This document shows, one piece after another, positions 22,831 to 33,472 of a stretch of 64,000 bases of DNA. The translations under genes were made by a program, and so were the position numbers. The DNA lies in the NCBI GenBank assembly GCA_028015205.1, contig JAPWFG010000018.1, forward strand, positions 3,224,001 to 3,288,000. Reading direction: 5' to 3'. The notes under the pieces are model-generated. The model was not told where the DNA came from. It saw only the letters and a list, made by a program, of their open reading frames with translations, and ran no database searches. Position 1 is the first letter of the stretch. Each line of letters begins with the position of its first letter. This DNA comes from Mytilisepta virgata (Eukaryota; Mollusca; Bivalvia; Mytilida; Mytilidae).

Positions 22831-25800
22831 TGTATGCGCGGTAAGTTTGGTATGTCAAAGTTCCAAAAACTTTTCAGTAATAATACATTTATAATTGTTT
22901 AATGACAATGAATCATGTTTACATGAGCATTGTGTTCACTATCATTTCAAGTACCTGTGTATTAACAATAGGCATTTCTGATCAAATGCAAAATATCATT
23001 GACAAAAATATTATCACAGTTCTAGTAATGGTCCAAGTGAGTTTATAATATTTAAAATTAGTGTTTGAAGTCTAACAAAGTGACTTATTTAAAATGTTTA
23101 AACAGTTCTGTCTGAAAACAATTTTAACAACATATAACAAATCCTCCTGGAAGTTTTTCATTTTGTTTACCTGTTGACACTAGTTTAACCCACAACAATC
23201 CCTGCACATGGCTTACAACAAACTACCGAATCCATACGTAGAAATAATAAAAAAAAAACAATAAACATGCTGTATATAAATGCAGTGATTCCAGTTTGTA
23301 TCAGACCAGTCTCGCATGTTGTTTGAAGCATTATCTCTACAAGTCGCATGATATACTCTACATTAGATAATATAATTTATTCAATAAGTGTATAATTTGC
23401 ATAATTACACCTTATAAAAGAATGGTTGGTTTTGACATGCAGTGTGTTTTATCTGTATTTTGTATTTTGAAGATTTATCTTTGTTCTACACAACTTTCCA
23501 TTTTTGTTTCAGGACCCTGGGGCCATATGCCTCAAAGTACCTACTCTGCCATGGTATTGGAAAAAAAGATATTCATATTTTACGCTTTCTTCCATGGTAT
23601 TGGCCATAATGACATAAATCCCCTTTTTATCCTTAATTCAGATAAACTCTTAAAACAACTAGGGCCAAAAAAATATATATATATGTGTTTTTAAAGTTAC
23701 CATACCTACCCTTTTTTGTGTCTACCCTAACCCATTTTATTCCAATTTTAGGAAAAAAGCATATCGCTGATATGATTATTTCCCTAATAAAACATCCGGC
23801 TTATTAATTTTTGTCCACGTACCTACACTATTTTTTGTCACACTCTAACCTTAAACAGACATATATTTTGTTTTGGCCTAATCATCTCTGTATTTTTATG
23901 AAAATGCATGTAGTGATAAGGGGGGAGAGCAGGGCATATTTTTAACCTTGTTATAGCTGAACAATTATAAGGCATTTTTTAACATTGCAATTCTCGTTAA
24001 AAAGAAATTAAGACAGGGTTTATTTGCGTTTTTCAACCAAAAGCCTATTGACGGATGTTTTACTACAATGATATAGAGAAGAGGGAAGGCCTGAGAAACT
24101 AAACTATAATTTTATTTAGCCATACAAGTATAGTTTTCTTTAATCTGATAATCTTGCAAAAGCAGATGATTTTTTATTTCCTCTGGTACTGTTTAATGAT
24201 GATAACAGCTACTATTTTCCTTGCGATGTTCCATTTTGTCTTTTGGTTTACATTGTACATGTGACTGTAAACTTTTATGATTTACCTTCATGTACTCTTG
24301 AATTATAGTTAATTTAACTCAACTGTTAGGAGGTGTAGTAGCAATAGATGTGATGATTAAATTATTCTTTTTGCAAATTTTTACTTTGCTTTCAGTAGTT
24401 CATAGTGTTTGTGTTACAGTGTATGAAGTCTCCGTTAAGTTGGTTGACTAAAATATACTAATGGTACTGGTACATTTAAGTATCTTAATGTCGATTTGAT
24501 TCATTCTACAAACAATGTATTAAGTTTTAACTAAATCATCTTTACCTATACAAACTAAACTGACAAAAAGGCTAGATGGGTATGGAGACAGTATGACAAG
24601 TGGGAAAGATTATTCTGAGAGGGGGGGGGGGATAGATTGCAGAGGATGTTTTAATTTTGTCATTTGTTGTCATTCAGTATAATAATTTAGCTTATCCTTT
24701 GAAAAAACATCCAAAGAGATTAATCCTGTGTTTTGCCCTAACCACAACACCCGAATCTACATCATACCTACAAATAAGTATATCATAAGCTATGGGAACA
24801 TTAAATAAAAAGAGGGATTTTTGTTATAGTATAAGCAGGAATGGGGGATAATTGTTGACTATGCTAGGACAGGGAAATACTTGGTAAGGTACAATCACCA
24901 TAAACAATGTTAAATCTCACCTTATTTTGCGAATACAATGTCCTTAAGATGACGTACCAAATTCTTACACGCCAGTTGTTCAACCACCAGGTTAAGCGCT
25001 ACAACCCTTCATCCCTCGTGCCATTGAACACCGTTTGGACCGACGTTTTGGCTCAGTATCTATGCCTATGGTTATGCCGGTAAAGTGTCAAAGACATTTG
25101 TGTCCAAAGCCGTAATTTCAATTTATCATTTGTCCTGGTGTTCATTCGGATAACGGAATATCCAGTAAATATACTGAATAATAAAATATATTACAATAAT
25201 ATTCCCAGCCTTATCTGCCTGGCGACTTTTGCACAGTTTTTCCCACCCGGAGAGAAATGAAAGCGGTAGACTCATGTTTGTATTTGTCATGTTTTATCAT
25301 TCATATCCTCCTGCAAGTTCTTCCAAAACTGAACTGGGAATTTGATCTGAATCATCAATCATTATTTTCTATGAAACTTGATTATTTTATGAAAACATGG
25401 TTGTTAGCTTAGAAACATTAGCAAGTATTTTTTTATCATATACTATTTCTTATAACTAAAATTTTAACACGTGTAATTACTTTGGCTATTCGTTATCGTT
25501 GTGACGTATTGTTTCGGTTTCAATATCTTTGGTCTTGAGCACAAATTCTGAGTCTTAACTTAATGACAAATACATATATATATATATATTGTAGTAGTAC
25601 TACTGAATTGGTTGTACTGCTCATACTTCAATAGAATTGACACGTCTAACATTTAAGCAAAGTATCCCTGGTTTCATTTAGTTTGAACAAATCTCTAATT
25701 CAAAATTGCGCATAACCTTCAACAGAGCTTGTTCACACCCAACACTTTAGAAATAAAAACAGCAAACACGACAACAAATAAAATTAAAAGATAAACATCA

Positions 25801-26421
25801 AATTATTGCGAAGACCAGAAACAAGAGGCCCATTACAAACCTTATCATTTTTTATAGTAGGATTGAAGTTAAAACACGACTTTAAATTGAACTTTAAAAT
25901 CAATCAACTAACAATTGCACCATCTAACATTCATGCCAATTGCGAAGCAATGATAAAAAAACGATCATCAGCTACATTATCTAAGTGAAAGTTAAACCAT
26001 CTGGATATATAATCCTTTACGTACACATGCATCCATGTATCTACCCTGTTAAGTACTCGCGTTACAAAAAAACTCGGAAATACAAAATACGAATACAAAA
26101 TATTATTAGCAATAAAACCAAACATCAAAAACGTTTATCCAAAACCTGAACTTTAAATTGATATTTTAATTTTCCATATAATACTCTCTCTGAATTAAAT
26201 TCATTATTGCGGATTACTGAATCATTTCATACCAACACGTGAACAGAAGAGATAACTTGATTCCCTGTCAATAAAAGAATTTTAAAGTAAGGTTAAAACA
26301 AGGTATAAGACAAATTTTAAACCATTTTATGCAATACCAACAGTATTGTAAGAAATCAGAACTATTCCATAGAATTAAAAATTTTAATGTGCTCTTAAAC
26401 CGCATTGTATCATGGTTTTAG
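22831..26421. other. second half of the 8.1-kb receptor intron
   Basis: AT-rich. It holds a poly-G run (about 24620-24631) and a (TA)n run (about 25575-25589). No exon is recognised. Confidence 0.4.
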
Positions 26422-26565
26422 AATGTAGCAGTGGAACGTATGGTAGAAACTGTTCTGAATCATGTAACGGATGCGTCGATGACATTTGCGACCACGTTGA
26501 TGGTTTCTGTAGTATTACCCAAACTTGTAAACCTGGATGGAAAACCTTACCAAAATGTGACGAGA
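26422..26565 (+). CDS. MEGF/Draper-like receptor: EGF-like repeat exon d
   Basis: A 144-bp exon, phase 1-1, acceptor atggttttag, donor gtaagt. It encodes one eight-cysteine repeat from ECSSGTYGRNC to CKPGWKTLPKC. It is the membrane-proximal repeat, joined directly to the transmembrane exon. Exons a, c and d are all exactly 144 bp and share GC-x3-x2-CD and TCKPGW blocks, so they probably arose by exon duplication within the gene. Confidence 0.87.
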
Positions 26566-26969
26566 GTAAGTAGAATATTTATAAGAAAACTTCGAATTAT
26601 ACAAGATTAAATATTACCTGATATGTATATTAATATAAAATACACCCGAATGTAGCTATTTAATATTATTTATATACATGTTTCAGGTTCATTATCTATG
26701 TGTCTATAACATTTGAGCAAACACTTCACAAAACAGTGTTCAGTTTATGGTGGAACTGACGTTACAGATCGTTTTCTACTGCATTGTATTTGCCTCTTTC
26801 AATATGCTTTCTGTTATACTTTTGAAGTGTTTATTAGATATTCCACTGTGATCGTAATTTGTTTATAATGAGAGAGATTTTGGCGCTTAAGATTTATTCA
26901 TTTCCATAAGATTCTTAATTATATTTATTCTTTATTATATACTATTATTATCTTATTTGTTTATTATAG

Positions 26970-27078
26970 TTGGTGTCATGACAGAAGATACCGACTCAAG
27001 TGCATCTATTGGAGCAGGAGTTGGTGTTTCATTATTTGTATTAATTATCATTTTACTGAGCACGATGATTTATTTAAG
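26970..27078 (+). CDS. MEGF/Draper-like receptor: transmembrane exon
   Basis: A 109-bp exon, phase 1 in, phase 2 out; acceptor tttattatag, donor aag|gtgggt. A short acidic stalk (VMTEDTDSSAS) leads into a single membrane segment, IGAGVGVSLFVLIIILLSTM, then IYLR with the basic stop-transfer continuing in the next exon. This gives a type I topology with the EGF repeats outside. The small-residue GAGVGV start resembles dimer-forming membrane helices. Intron before it: 404 bp. Confidence 0.87.
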
Positions 27079-27782
27079 GTGGGTATTACTTTCCTAACTA
27101 CTAAACGTAACACGTATTGGAATCAGTTTAAATGGAAGTCCCGCGTTACTTTTTTCTAATACTTTTTCATAGCATAATCGCTAGCACGTTTCCTACTAAT
27201 CAAGTAATCACGGTATATGCTCTATGTAATCGTGAGATACTTGAACCATTTTTTTCTTTGTATCTTGATAACGTGATACTTTTCTTTTGAAGAAGATATT
27301 TTTAAAATTCTTCAAACATAACTCACTTTGATCTTCAATGGTTATTGCTTTCTTGTTTCAAAAAGAAAACTGTATGGCCGATTTTATTTACTTCAGTATT
27401 AATTTGTAAGAATCATATTATGCCAGGAAAAATATGTTGTACTTCTTCTGGAATCAACAACTATCCCTATCATATATTTCGATACTTTCATTTACATGTA
27501 ATTTTCTAAGCTTAGGGCGGCACCCCAACTGCAATTTAAAAAAAGAAGTAATGACAGGAGTCTCATATTCAGGGTTAGATGGAATGGAAACACAATCCTA
27601 AAATTTGTACTTTGATTCAACTTTGCATTCAAGTACGAAACATTATTATGTTTGTTAGTTTTACAAAATGTATCTCTGAAATTTTAAAGTTAAGAAACTA
27701 ATGAAGTATATTTAGCAGTTCGATGCATAGCCTTAAGCTATAACTCTAAACAAGCGACTGCAGGGCAAAGTTTATCTTATAG

Positions 27783-27868
27783 GAAGCGTAATCGTAGAAA
27801 TTGTATATGTCGTGGAACAGAACACACTTCTGAATATGAAAATACACCAAAACGTTCCTATTATACAG
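27783..27868 (+). CDS. MEGF/Draper-like receptor: juxtamembrane cytoplasmic exon
   Basis: An 86-bp exon, phase 2 in, phase 1 out; acceptor tatcttatag, donor acag|gtaact. It begins RKRNRRNCICRG, a basic stop-transfer stretch with two Cys that could be palmitoylated, and continues into SEYENTPKRSYYT. YENT fits the Y-x-N consensus of Grb2-type SH2 ligands. The preceding intron is 704 bp. Confidence 0.85.
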
Positions 27869-28371
27869 GTAACTATAACAATTGGAAATGATATAGCGGA
27901 CACACTTTACAAATCTTACTATAATTGGTAGGGAAGCTAATTGCTTGTTAAATTGATCATACCACGCGCATTTCATGTAAAAAAGTAATTTGTATTATGA
28001 CCTCAATTAGCATACATAAGAATAAACTTCTGACTTGTAGCACTGAAAAAACCATTTAAAAATCAATATGATTTTTTGTGTATCCTTTGGTTGAACAGTA
28101 AGACTAAGTCATTGCATAATATCAATTGACAAACATACTATACGGTAAATATTAGTACTGACGAAACATAAATGTAGACCCCGAAAATTAAACAAAATTA
28201 CAGGAAAAAGTACTATAATATGGTTTCAAGAGATGGCATGAAGAATTTGATGGAGATGAAGCGGATTTTAAGACATGTCACCCATTATTGTCGGCAAAAA
28301 TGATTATCCTGATTTAGAGTAATTTCTCGCAATTTGATTGGCTGATATTGTCCTAATAAATTTCAGTGCAA

Positions 28372-28426
28372 TTTTTTATTAAGTCAATTCGAATTATCTC
28401 CCTTATACCATTGACTTAATAAAAAA
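28372..28426. repeat. short inverted repeat upstream of the recombinase
   Basis: ttttttattaagtcaat (28372-28388) and its exact complement attgacttaataaaaaa (28410-28426) with a 21-bp loop. It lies 48 bp before the likely recombinase start codon; the upstream gatattgtcctaataa (28343-28358) also recurs inverted at 29729-29745. Possibly part of an element end, or a small MITE. Confidence 0.65.
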
Positions 28427-28473
28427 TTTTTTTTTTGAATTTCTTCCCTTTGTTTATTACTGACGTATGTAAG

Positions 28474-29167
28474 ATGGCGACTGGAGGCTCAAAACGTTTT
28501 GGGCAGACGACTGAGGAAGGAGTGATGGCAAAACGGCTAAAGATAAATGCTGTAAACACCCTCCGTTCAAACAAAAAGGCCGGGAACACACTCAGAGAAT
28601 ACCTGAAGGAATCGGGGCAGGACATTAAATTTGAGGAATTCGGCGAAGTTCGTCTGAATGAAGTTTTGGGGCAATTTTACATCAATGCCAGGAAACCAGA
28701 CAGAAAACATTACAAGATTTCTTCACTAGAAAATATCAGATATGAACTAAATAGATATTTACGGTCACCCCCTTACAATAAGACATTTGATATCATCAAG
28801 GACGCAGCATTCAATGAAGCAAATGTTAATTTCAAGGCAGTCACAGCAGAACTCAAAAGAATGGGTCTGGGAACAATTGACCATTATCCCAGTATCAATG
28901 AAAGTGACTTGATAAAGTTGTACAGTTCCATCTATTGTTCACCAAATACACCATCCGGACTGTACACGAAAGTACAATTTGACATTCGAATGTACTTTTT
29001 CAGGAGGGGACAAGAGAACATGCATTTGATGACAAAAACAACATTCGGTGTAGAGACAGATCCTGCCACAGGACTGAAGGTCGTCCGAAAGATAGAGGAT
29101 GAGATGACGAAAAACCACAGGGAAACCGACAAAGAACAGAGTTCGGGAATCATGCCAGAAGTAAAAG
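28474..29167 (+). pseudogene. Crypton-type DUF3504 tyrosine recombinase, exon 1
   Basis: The ATG at 28474 is preferred over 28435 because it has the better context (aagATGG). The exon ends at AAAAG|gtaaat in phase 1. The N-terminal half carries an SAM-like helical DNA-binding region (about residues 30-140: ...EFGEVRLNEVLGQFYINARK... then YELNRYLRSPPY). Then comes the start of the catalytic domain with FFRRGQENMHLMTKTTF, which contains the first catalytic Arg in the family's RRGxE context, and the conserved MTKNHRET block. This is the KIAA1958/ZMYM/QRICH1-type DUF3504 domain, derived from Crypton DNA transposons. It sits entirely within the last intron of the receptor gene, on the same strand. 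Domain assignment is from family knowledge, not a search. Confidence 0.8.
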
Positions 29168-29208
29168 GTAAATATATTTGGCTTGTTGCTTCAGTATTCA
29201 AAAATAGC

Positions 29209-29273
29209 ATATGGGGTGTCATAAATTACTGGTACATAGGCAATGTACCAATAATTTATGACACCCCATATGT
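29209..29273. repeat. hairpin of ~29-bp arms in the recombinase intron
   Basis: Arm catatggggtgtcataaatt..tggtaca pairs with tgtacca..aatttatgacaccccatatg, with one mismatch and a short loop (taggcaa region). The two ends are the 21-bp-class complementary blocks around atggggtgtcataaatt and aatttatgacacccc. Confidence 0.85.
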
Positions 29274-29411
29274 TATTTTAACATACTTTTATTGTTGTTC
29301 TTCAGTTCATTTTAACAAACAAACAAAAAGTACAATTAGTATGGATACATAAACATAAAAGGCTATACCTAAAAGTACAACTGTCTTATTGGTTTGCCAA
29401 AAAAAAACAGG

Positions 29412-29515
29412 GAATAATTGTCTAAATACAGAAAAAAATATTGGGTCAATAAAATTCATAACATCAGAAAATTGAGCCCGATATTAATTTTATTAACCCG
29501 TAAAGTAACAGCTTA
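29412..29515. repeat. degenerate fold-back element related to 31146-31283
   Basis: Shares gggtcaataaaattcat (29443-29459) and atattaattttattaaccc (29481-29499) with the left and right arms of the palindrome at 31146, but with a diverged loop and ends. An older copy of the same family. Confidence 0.65.
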
Positions 29516-29824
29516 CAAGTGCAAAAATTATGCATACATGTACGTTATTTGACATGGTTTTATCGCTGTTCTTCAGTTAATTTTAACAACTACATGTACA
29601 TGTTGTTATCGAGAAATAAACACAAACAGTACAAGAACATGCAGAATGATAATTTCAAAAAACACAAAAAATCAATCATATTTAATTGAGACAAATAAAT
29701 TTCACATTATTATATTCAAATTTAATTATTAGGACAATATCAACCAAATATATTTAGATATTTAATCTAAAACTGTGAAAAATAAAAAAATATTAGGACT
29801 ATAAAATACCTCTTTTATTTGCAG

Positions 29825-30573
29825 ATTCACCATGTTCACCTTATTGCCCTGTGAGATCGTTTGAATTGTATGTGTCAAAGCTTCATCCGGAAAACAACAG
29901 ATTGTGACAGAGGCCCCGTGCCAGTTTTTACAATATGGATGATACCTGGTACTGTAATGAACCAGTCGGAGAGAAGAAGTTGACCGTTTTCATGTCCGAT
30001 CTTAGTAAAAGTGCCGCCCTATCACAGATTTATACGAATCATTATATCATGTATATTCGAGCAACAGGTGCAACAATTTTATCAAAGAATATGTATGGGC
30101 CGGCCCAGATTATGGCCGTCACTGGACATAAAAGTGTCCAATCGCTAACACTGTATCAACGGGTTGATAATTCAGAGAAAATAAAAATGGGTCAGACATT
30201 GTCCGACAATTTAGTGAAGAAAAGTGATGCAACGCCTGCACTCCCGTCTACAGCAGTTCTTGCATTGCCAGCTCCTGGACCGGCTTCATGTAATCAGCTG
30301 GCATTGCCTAGCACCGAAAGCATTGCAAATGTTCTTCAGTCTCAACCGACAGTACAAATTGCAAATGAAAATATTCAGAGGGATGGAGGACGAATTGACT
30401 TCTTGAAGTATCTTGATGGAATTGATCTTATTGATATTTTCGGGGAATATAAGGAAAACCGATGTGTTCAAAACAATGTTCAGTCCGAAACGCGTACGTG
30501 TATGCAGTCAAATCCAGCAGTATTTAATGACTGCAAATTTATCATTATCCAAAACTTAACCATCAATAAATGA
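29825..30573 (+). pseudogene. Crypton-type DUF3504 tyrosine recombinase, exon 2, with stop codon
   Basis: Continues the catalytic domain: CPVRSFELY, then an in-frame TGA at 29905-29907 where the family has an aromatic residue before QRP (L-stop-QRPRASF), so one G-to-A change explains it. After the stop the frame is intact to TGA at 30571-30573. It carries the C-terminal catalytic block: NH (His codon 30040-30042), IRAT (Arg 30058-30060), MAVTGHKSVQSLTLYQRV with the GHxS step and the nucleophilic Tyr (30154-30156). His and Arg are five residues apart instead of the usual two (H-x-x-R), because of a 9-bp insertion (YIM/IMY). The tail ends in a hydrophobic FNDCKFIIIQNLTINK motif common to mollusc members. 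The stop and the insertion both argue that the protein is dead. Confidence 0.8.
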
Positions 30574-31007
30574 CACTTAAATTTCATAATGGAAAATACA
30601 CATTCATAATTGAATTATTTGGTTCATAATACTGTTCCTAGAGTTTGTGATATTTAACATTTTAATCATTTAATAATTATCTTTTACATACAAGAATATG
30701 TGATACATATACAATTGTTATTAAATGTTAATGTTAAATGTGTTATTTTATTGGCTGTATATTTCTATCAAACAACAGTATTAAGTAGACAAAACAGACA
30801 CAAAACAAACTACATCGAAAGTTATACACTATTGACTAGTGTACTGGGTAAATATATATATGAGACAAAATGGCATAATATAAGTTTTTTATTGCTGTTC
30901 TTCATCATAAAGTTATATTGCCTCTCAATATGAAACAAAACCAAAAGTGAGATATGTTGGATAAATTTTGGATTCGAACTTGTGATAAATTCACCATCCT
31001 GATATGG
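30574..31007. other. intronic AT-rich spacer
   Basis: Between the recombinase stop and the palindrome region. No polyadenylation signal stands out and no gene is seen. Confidence 0.4.
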
Positions 31008-31008
31008 A

Positions 31009-31180
31009 AAAAAAAAATAAATAAGTGGTGTCATAACAAAAATCAGGATAAATTCGTTACACAGTGTGCAATTGTCCTAATACGGAATTTTTCATGGAAA
31101 AAAAACAATAAATAAGTGGTCTGATAACAAAATCAGTATAAATTCGTTACACAGTGTGCAACTGTCCTAATACGGAATTT
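31009..31180 (+). repeat. tandem duplication of the palindrome's left arm
   Basis: Two units of ~86-89 bp, each with ataaataagtggt, aattcgttacacagtgtgca and gtcctaatacggaattt. The second runs directly into the full palindrome, so the element's left arm has been duplicated. Confidence 0.8.
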
Positions 31181-31283
31181 ATCGGGTCAATAAAATTCAT
31201 ATCGGGTGAGGCGAAGCCGAACCCGATATGAATTTTATTGACCCGATAAATTCCCGTATTAGGACAATTGCACACTGTGTAAC
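31146..31283. repeat. 138-bp palindrome (fold-back element) with GGCGAAGCC apex
   Basis: Left arm 31146-31207 and right arm 31221-31283 are complementary over 62-63 bp with one mismatch and one indel. The 13-base apex gaggcgaagccga contains the DNA mini-hairpin sequence gcgaagc. The arms end in gttacacagtgtgc and its complement. A related apex (aaggcaacgccga) caps the hairpin at 42906-42938. Foldback or MITE-like; no protein. Confidence 0.9.
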
Positions 31284-31522
31284 TAATAATATTCATAACT
31301 AAATAAACTGTCTGAACTTTAACAAAAAACTGATTGTAACCATTAATGTAAAGACCAACATGAAAAATTATTTATAAAGAAAAAAAGTGTGATTCCGTAT
31401 TCTTATCAAGGTGTCTCTTCCTTGAGAGAACAACATATGACATCTCTTCCTTGTAATTTACCTAAAATATTCTTCCTACTTCCGGTATGTTTTAAACGTT
31501 AATATTTTTATTTTAAATTCAG
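31284..31522. other. end of the last receptor intron
   Basis: AT-rich, containing the direct pair tctcttccttg (about 31416 and 31444) and the acceptor tttaaattcag. Confidence 0.4.
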
Positions 31523-31716
31523 ATCTTCAAAACATGAATATCGATGAGAGACAAGAAACGGGCTATATAAATACTGGAACAGCTGAACACGTGTACGAAG
31601 GCGTGCAGCCGCAGTCTGAAAATGGAATCGATACCAAACCAGAAGATACATCTAATAATAAACAACATGATACAAATGTTTATGAATCAATCGATAATAA
31701 CAAAAAAAAACTCTGA
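31523..31716 (+). CDS. MEGF/Draper-like receptor: terminal exon, tyrosine-motif tail and stop
   Basis: Enters in phase 1 from acceptor aaattcag and ends at TGA (31714-31716). It encodes a 64-residue, acidic, Asn/Gln-rich cytoplasmic tail with three tyrosine motifs: GYINTG, HVYEGV and NVYESI. YINT is a second Y-x-N (Grb2-type SH2) site. YINT and YEGV are ten residues apart, resembling an ITAM spacing but lacking the usual Leu/Ile at +3. No NPxY motif as in CED-1/Draper/MEGF10 is present. The exon joins in phase to 27868 across a 3,654-bp intron that holds the Crypton relic. An attaaa at about 31856 is a possible polyadenylation signal. Confidence 0.82.
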
Positions 31717-31929
31717 CATGGTTATCTATCAAAATGAAATTCTATAAAAACAACGAGGGAACATGCATATTTTTTATAAAACTGTCATAAGTTTCATTTT
31801 ATGTTTAAAATTTTTAAATGAAATACATCTGAGCCAAGATAAAATGCCCTTACATTATTAAATAAGACTACTTTATTACTAATATTCAAACTTTGATATC
31901 ATTTTTCTACTTTATTTTTCAACTACTGG

Positions 31930-32185
31930 TGTATAATTCCGGAGCACCTGGGTTCACTCCTGCTTTTTATATGCGTTCGTGTTGTTCATTATTTTTTAGT
32001 TTTCTGTGTTTATTTGATATGCTTGTGGCTGTTTATTTACCTCCCCACGTTTGTCTGTCCAATGTATTGGTTTTTTTATTTGCTCCTTGGGTATATTTGT
32101 ATACTTTATACACGATTAGGTTGAGGTTAGTTGAAGAACATCCCTGTTTACCATATGTGGTGGTTGATCAGAAAATCCAGAATGA
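31930..32185 (+). repeat. distant relative of the 'family 1' repeat
   Basis: Begins aattccggagcacctgggtt, matching the ttccggagcacct block of copies 1-4, then diverges into T-rich sequence (tgttgttcattattttttag). Its 98-codon open frame is repeat-derived. Confidence 0.5.
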
Positions 32186-32289
32186 TTAAAGCGAGTTACC
32201 GTGATAAGATGTAAACTAAGATCAGACAGATAAATATGACGCGTGACGTTTTAGTCTTTAGAAGCTATTTGGTATTTTATCTGGCTGTA

Positions 32290-32373
32290 CTAAGTAAATA
32301 CATGTACGTAGCGCCATGTGCACCGTTTGTATTCAATAAATACATGTGAGTAGCGCCATGTGCACCGTTGAAC
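32290..32373 (+). repeat. tandem duplication, ~43-bp unit
   Basis: aaatacatgtacgtagcgcc...gtgcaccgtt followed by aaatacatgtgagtagcgcc...gtgcaccgtt. Confidence 0.8.
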
Positions 32374-33472
32374 TATTTGAATAATTTTTTTTAACATATA
32401 GTCTAAACTGCAGTATCATAAAACATATCTTCCCACCCCTCCCCGAATTAAAAAGACTTCGTTTACCAATGAATATAAGATTTCCGAAATAAATTATTTA
32501 CGATTTTGTATTGTATACAAGTAAACCATTAATATCATAGCAATCATCAATTATATAACCTTAATCAGATTCACTTAGTTGATTAATTCGCCTCTCTTTG
32601 TAACAATATGATTTGTGACAGGACTTGTTACCTAAACATTGGCGAAGTAGTGAAAGAAATGTCAGAAACAATGTTTAATGTTTAGTGTTTACCACCCCCA
32701 CCCCCCCCCCCCCACCCCTTCCACCCCCACCCCAGAACGGTACCTAGAAATCAGCTGCATAGAATTCAAAGACACTCATCAGTGATGGGGTTAGAAAGAG
32801 TTATGGGTATACCCAAATAAAAAAAATCTACAAATTTACGATTTACATGATAAATATTTAAAAACATAGGACATTAAAATGGAAGTTGAAAAAGAATGTG
32901 CTGATTTATTTATTGCATCACTGATTATTTAAACAAGACCAACAAAATCAGAGTCGCATTAAATAATTACAGGTTACATTATAATACATGAATAAAATAC
33001 ATTAAATAAAATACAATGGGGCACGTTAGCATTTTACATTTGTCGTGCAAATTAATATTGTACATAAATTTTATCTACGTATCAACTGACATATCCACAT
33101 GAATAATTACATGTATACAGAAATGGTTGTAAAAATGTATTTTACCACTTTCAAAGTGATCGGTGATCAGAATAAGCTCACTCTTGCGGAGGATCAAGAC
33201 ACTCAGATTTTCAGTATATTAATTTTTGTAGTTCTTCCATTTCCTTGTCTCTGTCTTCTCGTATGTTTTTTATTATGTAAACTATGATTTAGTATATATT
33301 TAGCATTTTCCGTCCTTTCGGTTTGGTTTTTTTATGTTTCGGAATATGTCTCAGAAATTCGTTGGGAGATAACATTGATATGACATTTCATTCACCATGT
33401 ACACGTAACAGAGATAATCAAACGTCATTTTCAACTCAGTTTAACAGTGTTTAATGGATAACTGCCTCTTAT
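32374..33472. other. intergenic stretch with a poly-C tract
   Basis: Contains an interrupted poly-C run (32692-32733). A 62-codon open frame at 33099-33287 ends in a hydrophobic segment (SILIFVVLPFPCLCLLVCFL) but has no splice or start support, so it is not called. Confidence 0.4.

Larger units (their letters stand above)
29168..29824 (+). other. intron of the recombinase pseudogene, filled with fold-back sequence
   Basis: A 657-bp GT-AG intron (gtaaat ... tttgcag). Joining its flanks restores the family motif reading across into DSPCSPYCPVRSFE. It contains a strong hairpin (29209-29273) and a degenerate copy of the long palindrome found at 31146 (29412-29515). Its right part holds the inverted counterpart of the sequence at 28343. 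Confidence 0.7.

Noticed and set aside
33099..33287. 62-codon reading ending in a membrane-like segment
   Set aside because: No acceptor or start context, and AT-rich DNA often yields hydrophobic readings; too weak to call an exon.
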